From positions 1-22,190 of IMG/VR virus record IMGVR_UViG_3300036944_000373: 22,190 bases of DNA, one strand, 5' to 3'. Shown here in pieces: positions 6,455-15,615 of the stretch. The DNA comes from a virus. Numbering within the stretch: the stretch's first letter is position 1; each line of letters starts with the position of its first letter. The notes beneath the pieces are model-generated. The model did no database searches. It had not been told where the DNA came from and worked only from the letters and a program-made list of their open reading frames with translations. The translations under genes and the position numbers were made by a program.

Positions 6455-8404
6455 TTAGATTATGCCTTGTGCTCTGCTTCGAGATGCAAGTTTACCAGCA
6501 GTACCACCAAATCGGTTCTGCTCTTCTTCCTTAATCTTTCTTGCCTTCTCTGCTGCTGCGGCATTTGCTTGGAATGTAGATGCAATTGCTTCTTGTTGTG
6601 TGAAGTCAATTCCACTCATCTTGCCCAATGTCTTGCCACGCTCAAGTTGCTTGACAGTTGCAAAGTTAGAAAGTGATTGGTTGTAATCGTAACCCTGTCC
6701 AGCAATGTCTTCGCTAGTTAGGTCATCAATTGTTACACCCTGTGTCTTTGCTGCAGACTGTACGCTGATTGCCTTAACCTTCTTGGTTAATTCAGCGGCA
6801 CCCTTTTCACCAGTAAGCATAGCCTTGGCGATAGATGTTCTATCTGCTCCAGGGAAGTATGCTTGCAGGTCTGCCTTAAGAGCAGATGGTGCATTGTCAA
6901 TTCTATCAAATGTATCTGTGATTAAGTTAGTTACTTCAAGTACTGACTTACCACGTCCAATTACATCGCCTAGGAAGTCTTGCGTAGCAAGGTCTCCCAT
7001 ACCAGCAGAACGTAGAACATCACCCATTGCAGACTCTGACTTGAAGTACTCTGCTACAGTTGGAACCTCGATAGCCTCACCTTTGGCAAGTCTATCTGTT
7101 AATGCGTAGATTCCCTTGAAGCGGTCAGTGAATGGCTTCAAATCCTTGTTGTAACGTACATCTTGTAGAGATAAGTTGATTGACTCATCTACAGTTGAAC
7201 CGCTGTTGTAGAACTTTGATGCGCTTGTGTAAAGAGCAGTAACCCAAGGTTGACTTGCTTCTTTTGCTCCGAAGAGTAGCGCTAGTGTATTCTTAAATGT
7301 ATCAAGTGCTAGTGTCTTAGTGCCATCAGCAGAAAGTCCGCTTGAGCCTGGGTTTACTGTAGTATTCACCCAACCGTTATTAGCGTCAAATGTCCAGTTG
7401 CCTTCTGTGGTTGGCTTTGGTGGCATAACCCATGTTTTTGAATCTGGGTCATAAACGTAAGCGGCTGGTGTACCAACTGGCTTTACTGGTGTAACTACCT
7501 TTTTTGTTCCAACGATTTCAGTAGTCTTGTCATCATAAGTGACAGTGAATGTTCCATCACCATTGTCTACTCTAGAAATTTCTTTCTTGCCATTTGGGGT
7601 AGGCGTTGGTGTAGGGGTTGGTGTAGGTGTGGGGGTTGGGGTTGTTCCAGTGACTGTTCCAGTAGAACTGACACTTGAATTAATCGCTGCCGCTTCTTCT
7701 GGAGTTAACGCTTGACCGCGACCAAGTTTTGCAACAATTGCTTGCAACTCTGCAGCACTGTAGGTCTTTGCTGTTGGAGTTGCCGTTGGCGTAACCTGTG
7801 AACCAGTACTAATCGCTGCTTTTTCTTCAGCAGTTAATGTGCCACCACTGGTAAGTTTTGCGACAATCTTTTGTAGTTCTGCAGATGTGTATGTTTTTGC
7901 TGTTGGTGTCGCTGTTGGTGTTGCTGTTGGTGTTGCCGCTGCAGGAGCACCCTTTGCCATAAATGCTTTTTCGTCCGCTGTTAACGGCTTGCCTGATGCA
8001 GCCTTTGCTGCGATACGCTGCATGTCTTCTGCAGTCTTGTAATCATCTGGGTTAAACCCAACGCTTGTTCCAGTTGTATATTGTGAGTTTGCTGGGATAA
8101 CACCAGAAGTAAATTCAGTTACCTCTGTCGGACCCTTGTAACCAATTGGCTTAATAGGTACATACTCGCCTGCGCCGCCTGCATCGGTACGTACAAACTG
8201 AACCTTCATGCCAGCGTCAACCTGCTCTTGAGAAAGGATTGGCTTAGCAGTCATTTCTCGGTAGCCAGCAGTAATACGAGCATTAGCCTCTGATGCAGTT
8301 TCACCTGGAAGGCGATTCGTGCGGTCTGTTGACTTTCCACCAGATGCTACTTGAGCACGTGTTGCTTCATCAATCTCCGCTTGCGTCATTCCTTTGACTG
8401 GCAT
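6455..8404 (-). CDS. large virion-type protein with Thr-Pro linkers (649 aa)
   Basis: ATG 8404 overlaps the previous stop by one base (TAATG) and has GGAG 4 bases upstream. The architecture is modular. There is an N-terminal region (1-124), then three related helical units of about 28 residues at 125-152, 174-201 and 217-244, each of the form A-E-x-x-Q-x-I-x-A-K...G..LT-x-(D/E)-E-(K/A)-A. They are separated by TPTATPTA-type linkers. An almost pure Thr-Pro run follows at 255-270, then a beta-rich segment (NGDGTFTVTYDDKTTEIVG), and a helical C-terminal half (about 370-649). Extended TP linkers suit a protein that spans or moves through the virion. It lies beside two other large proteins and is a candidate internal or ejected protein. 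No enzyme motif is visible. Confidence 0.75.
   Translation of the reverse strand: MPVKGMTQAEIDEATRAQVASGGKSTDRTNRLPGETASEANARITAGYREMTAKPILSQEQVDAGMKVQFVRTDAGGAGEYVPIKPIGYKGPTEVTEFTSGVIPANSQYTTGTSVGFNPDDYKTAEDMQRIAAKAASGKPLTADEKAFMAKGAPAAATPTATPTATPTAKTYTSAELQKIVAKLTSGGTLTAEEKAAISTGSQVTPTATPTAKTYSAAELQAIVAKLGRGQALTPEEAAAINSSVSSTGTVTGTTPTPTPTPTPTPTPTPNGKKEISRVDNGDGTFTVTYDDKTTEIVGTKKVVTPVKPVGTPAAYVYDPDSKTWVMPPKPTTEGNWTFDANNGWVNTTVNPGSSGLSADGTKTLALDTFKNTLALLFGAKEASQPWVTALYTSASKFYNSGSTVDESINLSLQDVRYNKDLKPFTDRFKGIYALTDRLAKGEAIEVPTVAEYFKSESAMGDVLRSAGMGDLATQDFLGDVIGRGKSVLEVTNLITDTFDRIDNAPSALKADLQAYFPGADRTSIAKAMLTGEKGAAELTKKVKAISVQSAAKTQGVTIDDLTSEDIAGQGYDYNQSLSNFATVKQLERGKTLGKMSGIDFTQQEAIASTFQANAAAAEKARKIKEEEQNRFGGTAGKLASRSRAQGII
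7596..7645 (-). repeat. hexamer-like repeat encoding a Thr-Pro run
   Basis: On the plus strand the tract is built from GTTGGT/GTAGGG/GTGGGG-like units and encodes eight or nine Thr-Pro pairs in the 649-residue protein. Related but looser GTTGGTGT repeats lie near 7780-7790 and 7895-7935, where they encode the TPTA linkers. Such tracts can change length by slippage, in steps of 6 bases that keep the frame. Confidence 0.75.
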
Positions 8405-9339
8405 TATACTCCAAATCCGAACGCTCTAGCAAAACTAGTTGCAGAGTCGCGTGCATTGTTATTCGCTTCTTCGGTCAACTGATACTTAGGGTCATTCTTT
8501 GCCTTAAGCAGCAAGTCGTAACGTGATGGCGCTGTACCCTTACCATCTGGACCAGCGTAGTTCATGTATGACATTACAAGTGGGTTATCCATCTTGACAT
8601 CTTTCTCATCTACTTCCCAAGTCTTTGCAAGCATCTTGATGATAGGAGAAGCGATGTCGTATGTTGTCAATGTTGGGTCATTCGTAAAGCGGTCCGCAAA
8701 CTGTGGGTATTCCTTCTTAGCAATCTGCTGTAGTTCTACTCGATATGCATCGATAGTCTTACGGCCCATTGCAATCTGCTTTGCAGCAGCAAGGATATCG
8801 TTGTTGGTTACGCCCATAAGTTCAAACTTTTCAACAAGCCCACGTACTTCTGCTAGTGCTGTAAGAGACCTGGCTCCAAGTGATTTCTCATCCTTGAAGT
8901 TAATCTTAGCCCAGATGAAGTCGTTAGCAAATCCCTCTGCATCGAAGAAAGATGGGAACTCTTCCTTCTTGGTAGAGTCAATGACCTTGCTAGTTGCATC
9001 CGCTGTTGCTCCAGCAACCGTCTTACTAGAAGATGTTGTGACAACCTTTTGAATCTGCTCATCTTGCTTAGCCTTGAACTGCACCATGAACTCTTTGATG
9101 TCATCTGGAGTTAGTTTGCCAGTGAAGTTAGCCTCACGTGCAATTGCTTCAAGAAGCGCCTTTGCAGACTGGTAGTTAAGACGAGTTACGCTAGTTGCAG
9201 TTGATGTACCAACCTGTGAACGGTTGCCGCTATCATTCTGTGCCTGTAGATTGCCAAAGCCTAAAGCGTTTAGGATATCCTTAGCAGACGCTGCTGTTTG
9301 TGCATTCTGTAAAGGAGTGTTTTCTTTACCAGTCGTCAT
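8404..9339 (-). CDS. putative internal virion or head protein (311 aa)
   Basis: The gene lies between the giant protein and the 649-residue protein; the start at 9339 is 1 base after the upstream stop, with only a weak GGCGG site, so coupling is likely. The first 65 residues are polar and low in structure (GKENTPLQNAQTAASAKDIL). Residues 65-110 look helical (SAKALLEAIAREANFTGKLT; DIKEFMVQFKAKQDEQIQKV). The rest is a mostly helical, charged domain including FPSFFDAEGFANDFIWAKIN and DAYRVELQQIAKKEYPQFAD. The C-terminus ends ATSFARAFGFGV. No named family is recognised. Its placement suggests that it acts together with the two flanking large proteins, for instance as part of an internal core. Confidence 0.75.
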   Translation of the reverse strand: MTTGKENTPLQNAQTAASAKDILNALGFGNLQAQNDSGNRSQVGTSTATSVTRLNYQSAKALLEAIAREANFTGKLTPDDIKEFMVQFKAKQDEQIQKVVTTSSSKTVAGATADATSKVIDSTKKEEFPSFFDAEGFANDFIWAKINFKDEKSLGARSLTALAEVRGLVEKFELMGVTNNDILAAAKQIAMGRKTIDAYRVELQQIAKKEYPQFADRFTNDPTLTTYDIASPIIKMLAKTWEVDEKDVKMDNPLVMSYMNYAGPDGKGTAPSRYDLLLKAKNDPKYQLTEEANNNARDSATSFARAFGFGV

Positions 9340-9340
9340 A

Positions 9341-12300
9341 TTAGTTAACCGCCTTTAGGGAATCATTGTCAAAATATCGCATAACTATTGTCTTTAGGTT
9401 TCCATCCCATTGACCTAGATTTTGTTGTACCCAGTAGTTGTAGCCGTCCTTGAGGATTGCCTTACGTGGGTCATAATCTGGTAATGCTTGATAGATGTCT
9501 GTGAACATTGCTCGAGACTCTAAGAATTGCTGAGCGTCCTTCCAGAAGGTAGAACCGCCTTGACTCTTCATAAAGTTCTTGTCGCTAGTAATTTCTTGTA
9601 GCGCACGTGCGTACTTGTAAGATGCATCACCGCTAGCAGAGAATTGGAACTCATCGTACCAAGCCTGGCTTGCTTCCTTAAGTGGACCCTCGACAACCTT
9701 ATCAAGGGCTGCCTTTAGTTCTGGGTGTCCACGAAGAGTTTGACCATCTGTAATCTTAGCCTCTAGTGCTTCGCGTACCGCAGTGTATTGGTTCCATGTG
9801 CGCTGCTTAATGCGCTCAGTTTCAATCTCCTGTGGAGTAAGTCGTAGTTCATTCACTCGCTTACTTGTGCCAGGAATTACTAATCCCTTGCTACCAAGTA
9901 GGTTAAGAATGTTGCTTGACTGCTCTGCTGGGTCACGGCTTAGGTCTGATGTAATCAAGCCAATCAAACCAATTTCACCTGGCTCGATGTTTGCCAAGCG
10001 ACCAACTAGGTCCTTGTTATCTTCGAAGATACGTTCGTATGCTTCGTAGGTTGCTGGAATGTTTAGGTTCTTTGATGAACCAGTAAATGATACTCTATCA
10101 ACCATAAACTTAGGACCAAGTAGAGATAGCATCTCTTCGCCTGCTGCATCGCGTGCATCCTGGTTAGACATGTTCTGTGCCTTGTACTTTTCCTGTAACT
10201 TGTAGTACAGGTTAGTTGTAAGACCCATTGGGTTGGTGTCTGTCTTAAACGGAATACCAGCAAATGGAGATGAGAACGATGCAAAAGCCTTTGTCAACCA
10301 AAGAGCCTTAACTTCTTTTCTAATCTCATCATCAGAAGGCATACCATCTGTAACACCCATTTCATTGAGCATTGCATGGTAGTTGTAAACAGACTTCCAA
10401 GAACTTAAATAATCTTGCTTGCTCTCAGGACCCATCACACCGTTGTAGAATGAGTTCAACCAAGGCGGAACGAATGCTTTACCTACGTTTGTAGGTGCTC
10501 CGTATGGGAAGTAAACCTTGAACCAGTTAACCCCATTGATTGTCATGAAATCTTGAATTTCATCTTCGCTCTGTGGGAAGTACTTCATGACATTACCAAT
10601 TGAAAGCGAGGTAATGAACGATGGGCTTGGTCGGTTAAGTAGGAATCCTAGTGACTGAGAACTCAGTGCAATTCCTTCTCCACGTGGACCTAAACCTAAA
10701 TCCTTTGTACCAGGAACAACAAGGTGTGTAATCTTGTTGATGTCGTTGGTTGGATTACCGTTCTCATCTACACCGAATGTCTGGAATGTACGACCGTAGT
10801 TGTACATGAATCCAGCAGCACGCTGTGGAGACTTAGCAGCAAGACGACCGTAGCGCAAGAATGCGTTAGCATTTGCAGCAGGGAACGCTGTGATAAGACG
10901 CAATGAGTTGATAAAGCGATTAGGGTTATTAATAGTGTAAAGAGTCTTCTCTACATTCTGCAATGCTTCACGACCAGCAGACTGGCGTAGTGCGTTAAAG
11001 CGAGCAGGTGTCATTTCTACACCCTGTGACATTAGGTAATCTGCTTTACGAGCAACAATGTCAATTGCCTCTTTATCAAAGGCAGCATAACGAATTGGGT
11101 TTTCAAATGCAGCGAGTTTTCTGAAAGCATTTGCCGCTAATTCGTTAAACTTGGTATTTACCTTAGAAAGAGAACTTGAACCAAAAGTAGAACCAATGTA
11201 GTTGTGATGTGACGGAACGATATCGTACAGGTCGTTCATGTATGGAGCAAGGTTCTTTTGCAATTGCTGTGAAGTAACTTCACCCTTAAGAATTGCAGCA
11301 CGTGCTTCATATGATGGGAACGTACGCTGGACTAGAGATACCTTGTCTGCTAGGTAAGCAGGAACTTCCTTAGCATCAAAAACATCAAACTGACGTAGGT
11401 AAGCCTGGCCAGTATCAGTTGCTGCCCAACGTTGCAAGTCCTTCATTGAAGTCTCTTTGAGGATTAAATCCATCAACGGGTCTCCACGGTACTGACGGTT
11501 TGCAATGTAAGCCAACTCTTCAAAGTACTCAGGGTCGCTTACAGAAACCTTTCCAGATGGAACAAGGCGCTGGATGCCTGCTGTGCGCATACCGATTGAC
11601 TGCTCACCTAGATAGTTAATATCAGATGTGCGGGCATTCTGTACTTCTGCGCGAGTAGCAGCAGTGAAGTAGTTCTTCCCAGGTACTGTTGGGTCCTGAA
11701 TAAAAGAGTCGATTGAAACATGCTGTCCATTGACTATGCGGTGTTGCATTTCTTTTGTATAGTAACGGTCTTTGAACTCTGCAGTCTTACCGTGTACATC
11801 TGCTTGTCGCTTAGCGGCATCACCAAGTTCACTGACAATCTTGTCAATGTTTGCATAAGCATCCTGAACAGCCTGGTCAGCATCTTGGATGACCTTCTTG
11901 TTGGTTGCTAGTTTAGAAATAGTTTTTCTATAGTTGTCAATAGCATCCTGTGCTTCATTGAGTGCAACTAAATCAACATCTTCATACTCAGAAAGATACT
12001 TAACGCGACGCTCAAGCGTAGCAATACTTGGAATCGCTGCAGTCTGTCCGTAAGGAACTGCTGCTGTACGCAAGTCTAGTTCAATATCATCTAGAAGTTT
12101 AGATGCTGCTTTTAAGTCCTTTGTTGCAGCAGACAAGTGCTGAGACTTGGTTGCTGGAGATGCATTAGTTAGCAGTTCTGCTACTGTTGCTTCTGCTGAC
12201 TCCTTGATAACAAGAGCCTTCTCGTACATCTTTGCCTTATCTTGCAAGGCTCTGTTGACTTCTGCAAATTCTTTTCTGTTGCCCTTTTGAACAGCAACTC

Positions 12301-14359
12301 CACGTACCCAGTTGCGAACGTTGTATGCGCTACCCTTGCCTGCGGTCTTGATAACATCGTTCCATACGAAGTCAAGTCCATAAGCAAGACCAGTGCTAAT
12401 CATTGGCTCAAATAGTGACTGCTTGAAAGCATACGCAGGGCGTGCTAGTACGTCAAATGTCCATACACGGTTGAGTTGTGCAAGAAATTCTTGACCTGCA
12501 TCCTTGCCAACCATAGCCTTACCAGCAGTAGTTCCAGCCTTACGCGCCATATCAACTTGGTTCTCAATGTCATCCCATGGTGTAAAGCGGTATGAGTCAG
12601 CAAGTTGACGAAGTGTCTGAGGCTGTACCAAGATAGCGCTACCATCGTGTGCAATACCAAAGCCGTTTCGCTGAACAGATTGGATGCCACGACTTACGTT
12701 GCTTTGGTAGGTGTTTACAGATGTAGCAATTGTATCTGCATCGTAAATGCCAACCTTGTAGAATAGAAGTTTTCCAACTTCTGCATCGATAGCCTTAAGA
12801 GCGTTAGCCTGTGCAATTGGTCCTTGACCTAGTGAAGACATGTACATATCATCAAAGCGAGCACGAACATCTGCTACACGCTCATAGACGTTAGGAGATG
12901 TCTCAATCTTTGCTGCACCGTCTCTGAACAACTTCATGTTGTTGAGGAAACCGTTGAGTTCTGTACGTGCCTGCATAGGGCGCATACCAGAGAAAGATAC
13001 ATAACCAGTAGGCAAGGCCTCTGTGCCACGCCCTACAAGGCGCACAAGGCGCATAGCGAGCCCGCTAGTCTTTGAGCCTAGTGTTGTTTCACCAAACCAC
13101 TTGGCAGATTCTGGTGCATCAGCAAAGCGTGAACGAACCGCAGTCTTAGCGCCACGAATCTTCTCTTCACCCTTGATAATAAGGTTAGTTCCAACAATTG
13201 GCTCTAGAGGCATGTAAGCCTTACCGCCAGGAGTTAGACTGTAATCCTCATCAAAGAATGCATCCTTTAGTTTCTTGAACTGTGGGTCTGCATTGATAGC
13301 ATCGTCAAATGCCTTCTGTAAACGTGGTACTGCCGCTCCCTCTGGGAGTGCTACTACACCAGTTTGAATAAACTTGTTCTGTAGTTGTGCTTGTACGTTA
13401 CCAGCGATAAACAACTTGTGGCTATCTGTAGCAGCAAGACGTTCTAGCGCTGTAACATTTCCCTTATCTGCAAGGATGATATCCTTAACTGCGTCAGCAT
13501 CAGATGCTTCGCGGATAAGCGGGATAAGTTTTTCGTTAGTACTGTACTTGGAAACTAAATCTTCTACAACTCCCCAGTCTCTTGACTCTGCAAGAGTGAC
13601 CATGTGTGAACCAGAAACAGTTTGAGTTCCCTGTGCTCCAGCAGTCTTGGCAAATACAATGCCGTTTTCCATGTCTGTTGCAAGGCTCTCTACAGTCTTA
13701 CCCTTAGTGTAAAGACCTAGAGGCTTAGCGCCTGCCTTAGCACTAGCGCCAACAACCTTACCAGCAACACCGAATACCTTGTTGCCTACAACAAAGTCAC
13801 CGATACCTGTAAACCAACGACCAACTGCGTTATCAACAAAGTTCTGTTGGATACTTTCGTCGTTCCAAAGGTCAACCTTGTTCATGTCAATACCACCAGC
13901 AGGTAGCACCATTGAAGATAGAAGACTGATTGGTGTCAGTTCAGACTTAGTTAGAGCCTGGAATGTTGAAACCTTAGCACTGCGATTGTATGCAGCCTTG
14001 ATGTCACTAAACTGAAAGCCTTCTTCGTACTGACCCTTCTTGTAAAGGGGAGACTGAATATCAGTTAGAAGTCCAAGCGTTGATGCTGGACGTGTGATGT
14101 AGGGAGAGATAACGTTGTTATTAAGTTTAACTGCGCCAGCCAATAGGAAGTCTGCAGCCTGCTTGGTAACATCTTTTGCCAACTTAGTTGCTGGGTTAGA
14201 CATCAAGTCCAACTCTGCAAGAGCACCCTTTACTGTATCGTTAAGTGCGCGTTCTTTTGCAAGTTCCTCATCGCTGAGGTAAGCCCCACCACCTGTAATG
14301 CGCTTTCCGAGTACAGGGATTCCTGAGATAGCGGATGTGAATTTGTTCCATGCTGACAT
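9341..14359 (-). CDS. giant structural or internal virion protein (1672 aa)
   Basis: This is the largest gene in the window, uninterrupted, with AGGGGG 5 bases before ATG 14359. Its N-terminal region (about 1-230) has amphipathic Ala/Gly/Val-rich stretches such as VGRWFTGIGDFVVGNKVFGV and AGKVVGASAKAGAKPLG. About residues 700-865 form a long charged helical segment, probably coiled coil (EVNRALQDKAKMYEKALVIK, EAQDAIDNYRKTISKLATNK). The region around 1100-1300 carries Arg/Ala-rich helices and NRFINSLRLITAFPAANANA. The C-terminus is helical. Length, a mainly helical make-up and membrane-active-looking patches resemble the large internal, ejected proteins of podoviruses. I see no lysozyme, transglycosylase or polymerase motif, so the role as an internal or ejection protein is inferred from size and position between portal and scaffold genes. 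Confidence 0.8.
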   Translation of the reverse strand: MSAWNKFTSAISGIPVLGKRITGGGAYLSDEELAKERALNDTVKGALAELDLMSNPATKLAKDVTKQAADFLLAGAVKLNNNVISPYITRPASTLGLLTDIQSPLYKKGQYEEGFQFSDIKAAYNRSAKVSTFQALTKSELTPISLLSSMVLPAGGIDMNKVDLWNDESIQQNFVDNAVGRWFTGIGDFVVGNKVFGVAGKVVGASAKAGAKPLGLYTKGKTVESLATDMENGIVFAKTAGAQGTQTVSGSHMVTLAESRDWGVVEDLVSKYSTNEKLIPLIREASDADAVKDIILADKGNVTALERLAATDSHKLFIAGNVQAQLQNKFIQTGVVALPEGAAVPRLQKAFDDAINADPQFKKLKDAFFDEDYSLTPGGKAYMPLEPIVGTNLIIKGEEKIRGAKTAVRSRFADAPESAKWFGETTLGSKTSGLAMRLVRLVGRGTEALPTGYVSFSGMRPMQARTELNGFLNNMKLFRDGAAKIETSPNVYERVADVRARFDDMYMSSLGQGPIAQANALKAIDAEVGKLLFYKVGIYDADTIATSVNTYQSNVSRGIQSVQRNGFGIAHDGSAILVQPQTLRQLADSYRFTPWDDIENQVDMARKAGTTAGKAMVGKDAGQEFLAQLNRVWTFDVLARPAYAFKQSLFEPMISTGLAYGLDFVWNDVIKTAGKGSAYNVRNWVRGVAVQKGNRKEFAEVNRALQDKAKMYEKALVIKESAEATVAELLTNASPATKSQHLSAATKDLKAASKLLDDIELDLRTAAVPYGQTAAIPSIATLERRVKYLSEYEDVDLVALNEAQDAIDNYRKTISKLATNKKVIQDADQAVQDAYANIDKIVSELGDAAKRQADVHGKTAEFKDRYYTKEMQHRIVNGQHVSIDSFIQDPTVPGKNYFTAATRAEVQNARTSDINYLGEQSIGMRTAGIQRLVPSGKVSVSDPEYFEELAYIANRQYRGDPLMDLILKETSMKDLQRWAATDTGQAYLRQFDVFDAKEVPAYLADKVSLVQRTFPSYEARAAILKGEVTSQQLQKNLAPYMNDLYDIVPSHHNYIGSTFGSSSLSKVNTKFNELAANAFRKLAAFENPIRYAAFDKEAIDIVARKADYLMSQGVEMTPARFNALRQSAGREALQNVEKTLYTINNPNRFINSLRLITAFPAANANAFLRYGRLAAKSPQRAAGFMYNYGRTFQTFGVDENGNPTNDINKITHLVVPGTKDLGLGPRGEGIALSSQSLGFLLNRPSPSFITSLSIGNVMKYFPQSEDEIQDFMTINGVNWFKVYFPYGAPTNVGKAFVPPWLNSFYNGVMGPESKQDYLSSWKSVYNYHAMLNEMGVTDGMPSDDEIRKEVKALWLTKAFASFSSPFAGIPFKTDTNPMGLTTNLYYKLQEKYKAQNMSNQDARDAAGEEMLSLLGPKFMVDRVSFTGSSKNLNIPATYEAYERIFEDNKDLVGRLANIEPGEIGLIGLITSDLSRDPAEQSSNILNLLGSKGLVIPGTSKRVNELRLTPQEIETERIKQRTWNQYTAVREALEAKITDGQTLRGHPELKAALDKVVEGPLKEASQAWYDEFQFSASGDASYKYARALQEITSDKNFMKSQGGSTFWKDAQQFLESRAMFTDIYQALPDYDPRKAILKDGYNYWVQQNLGQWDGNLKTIVMRYFDNDSLKAVN

Positions 14360-14368
14360 CGCTACCCC

Positions 14369-14578
14369 CTAAAAATTTTGTTTAATGTAGTTTTTCTCTG
14401 TGCCACCTTTGACATCTTCGCCAGTGATTCCAGTGATAAAAGCATCACGCTCATCTGGTGACTTCCAAGGCATCATTGCAAGTTCTAATGCTATTGCAGC
14501 ATTCTGGTAGCCAAGCGAGTTGGCAAACTTATCAATGTTGTCAAACAGACTTCCAGGCATCCAATATACATCTGCCAT
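14369..14578 (-). CDS. small hypothetical protein (69 aa)
   Basis: ATG 14578 overlaps the preceding stop by one base (TAATG), with no clear RBS of its own, so translation is probably coupled. The protein is helical and mildly acidic (SLFDNIDKFANSLGYQNAAI, then ALELAMMPWKSPDERDAF) and ends in a basic tail (NYIKQNF). Because it is sandwiched without gaps between a Gly-rich head-type protein and the giant protein, it is most likely a minor virion or assembly factor. No family is recognised. Confidence 0.68.
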   Translation of the reverse strand: MADVYWMPGSLFDNIDKFANSLGYQNAAIALELAMMPWKSPDERDAFITGITGEDVKGGTEKNYIKQNF

Positions 14579-15039
14579 TATTGTGCCAATAAAAAGTTAA
14601 CGAAACGCTTGAATGAATCTGGAGCGTCCTTAGACTGTGCAGCCATAGCCAAGTCTGGCAAGTACTGCTTTACAATCATTGCATTTTCATCTGGACGAGT
14701 GTTATTCATGAAGCCTTGAGGTAGCGCTTCTGAACCAGGACCAGGGCCAAAGTCTACACCAGCAGTAATTGGTTCTGCTGGATTAGTAGTATCATCTAGC
14801 AAACTACCTAGAGGTGACATATTAACTCCACCGTATGGTGCTTCTGATGAAGGGATACCTGCTGCTTTAGTTGTAGCCACTGCTTGATTACCCTCAATAC
14901 GCTGATTGTTTACTGCTTGGTTTTGTCCGTATGCAAAGCCAGTGTAATTGCCACTCTGGCCTGCTCCGCCTACACCTGAAACGTTGGCAGGATTGTACTG
15001 CGGTCCACCGTTGGCACCGCCACGATTCTCTACAGCCAT
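14578..15039 (-). CDS. Gly/Asn-rich head-region protein (153 aa)
   Basis: A strong AGGAGG site lies just before ATG 15039. The first half is low-complexity and rich in Gly, Asn, Gln and Ala (ENRGGANGGPQYNPANVSG, then YGQNQAVNNQRIEGNQAV), with little predicted structure. The C-terminal 50 residues (NAMIVKQYLPDLAMAAQSK and DSFKRFVNFLLAQ) look helical. It follows the protease gene in the portal-proximal cluster. A flexible arm plus helical anchor would fit a minor head protein or a substrate of the adjacent protease, but this is inference and no family is recognised. Confidence 0.72.
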   Translation of the reverse strand: MAVENRGGANGGPQYNPANVSGVGGAGQSGNYTGFAYGQNQAVNNQRIEGNQAVATTKAAGIPSSEAPYGGVNMSPLGSLLDDTTNPAEPITAGVDFGPGPGSEALPQGFMNNTRPDENAMIVKQYLPDLAMAAQSKDAPDSFKRFVNFLLAQ

Positions 15040-15047
15040 TGTTCCTC

Positions 15048-15614
15048 CTACTTAAATTGTCTAAAGATATGAATTGGTTCTGAGCACATGTTATCGTATT
15101 GGATTGCAATAGCAATTGCTTTACGAATCATTGTCTCCGCTTGGTTAATTGTCTTTACTTTTTCCACACCCAACGCTGCCAATGCGCCGAGGGCAACATC
15201 GCCACCACTACCCATAACGTATACATTGCGAACATCGGTATCCCAAGAGTAATCTTCAGAAACCGAGAACACTTGTCCTTTAACCGAGATGAGGAATCCC
15301 CCATCGATTTGTGCAACATCGCCGTCCTCTTTCATATCAATACCTGCATCTACAAAGTTCTTACGCATTGCTGGTATGAACTTCTGTGTCATGTAGGTAT
15401 TTAAGTCTTCTTGAGCAGTAGGCTTAGGTTGTTTATAACCATAATGCAACACGTTACTAGCACGTGATGAGCCACAACCAGCAATTAATACGCCGTTGTT
15501 ATCTACAATCTTGGGGGTTTTGCTTATCTGAAAACGACCATGCTCATCACTTAAACGTGAATCACACCCTAGTACCGACCAACCGTCACCTTGTATCGCT
15601 ACTAACGTAGTCAT
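15048..15614 (-). CDS. HslV/proteasome beta-like Ntn-hydrolase (188 aa)
   Basis: This is a threonine protease of the proteasome-beta/HslV family. The N-terminus reads MTTLVAIQGDGWSVLGCDSR, close to the classical HslV start. Removal of Met1 would expose the Thr2 nucleophile. D18 (in GCDSR) matches the conserved Asp, K35 in the TPKIV stretch the conserved Lys with a one-residue insertion, and GSGGD (135-139) the conserved Ser/Gly loop. All catalytic positions therefore appear intact. Length is close to bacterial HslV, and no propeptide is seen. AGGGGA 5 bases before ATG 15614 overlaps the end of the portal gene. No HslU-like ATPase is present in the window. Its location between portal and head genes suggests prohead maturation, or degradation of scaffold or host proteins; which of these cannot be told. 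Confidence 0.88.
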   Translation of the reverse strand: MTTLVAIQGDGWSVLGCDSRLSDEHGRFQISKTPKIVDNNGVLIAGCGSSRASNVLHYGYKQPKPTAQEDLNTYMTQKFIPAMRKNFVDAGIDMKEDGDVAQIDGGFLISVKGQVFSVSEDYSWDTDVRNVYVMGSGGDVALGALAALGVEKVKTINQAETMIRKAIAIAIQYDNMCSEPIHIFRQFK

Positions 15615-15615
15615 T

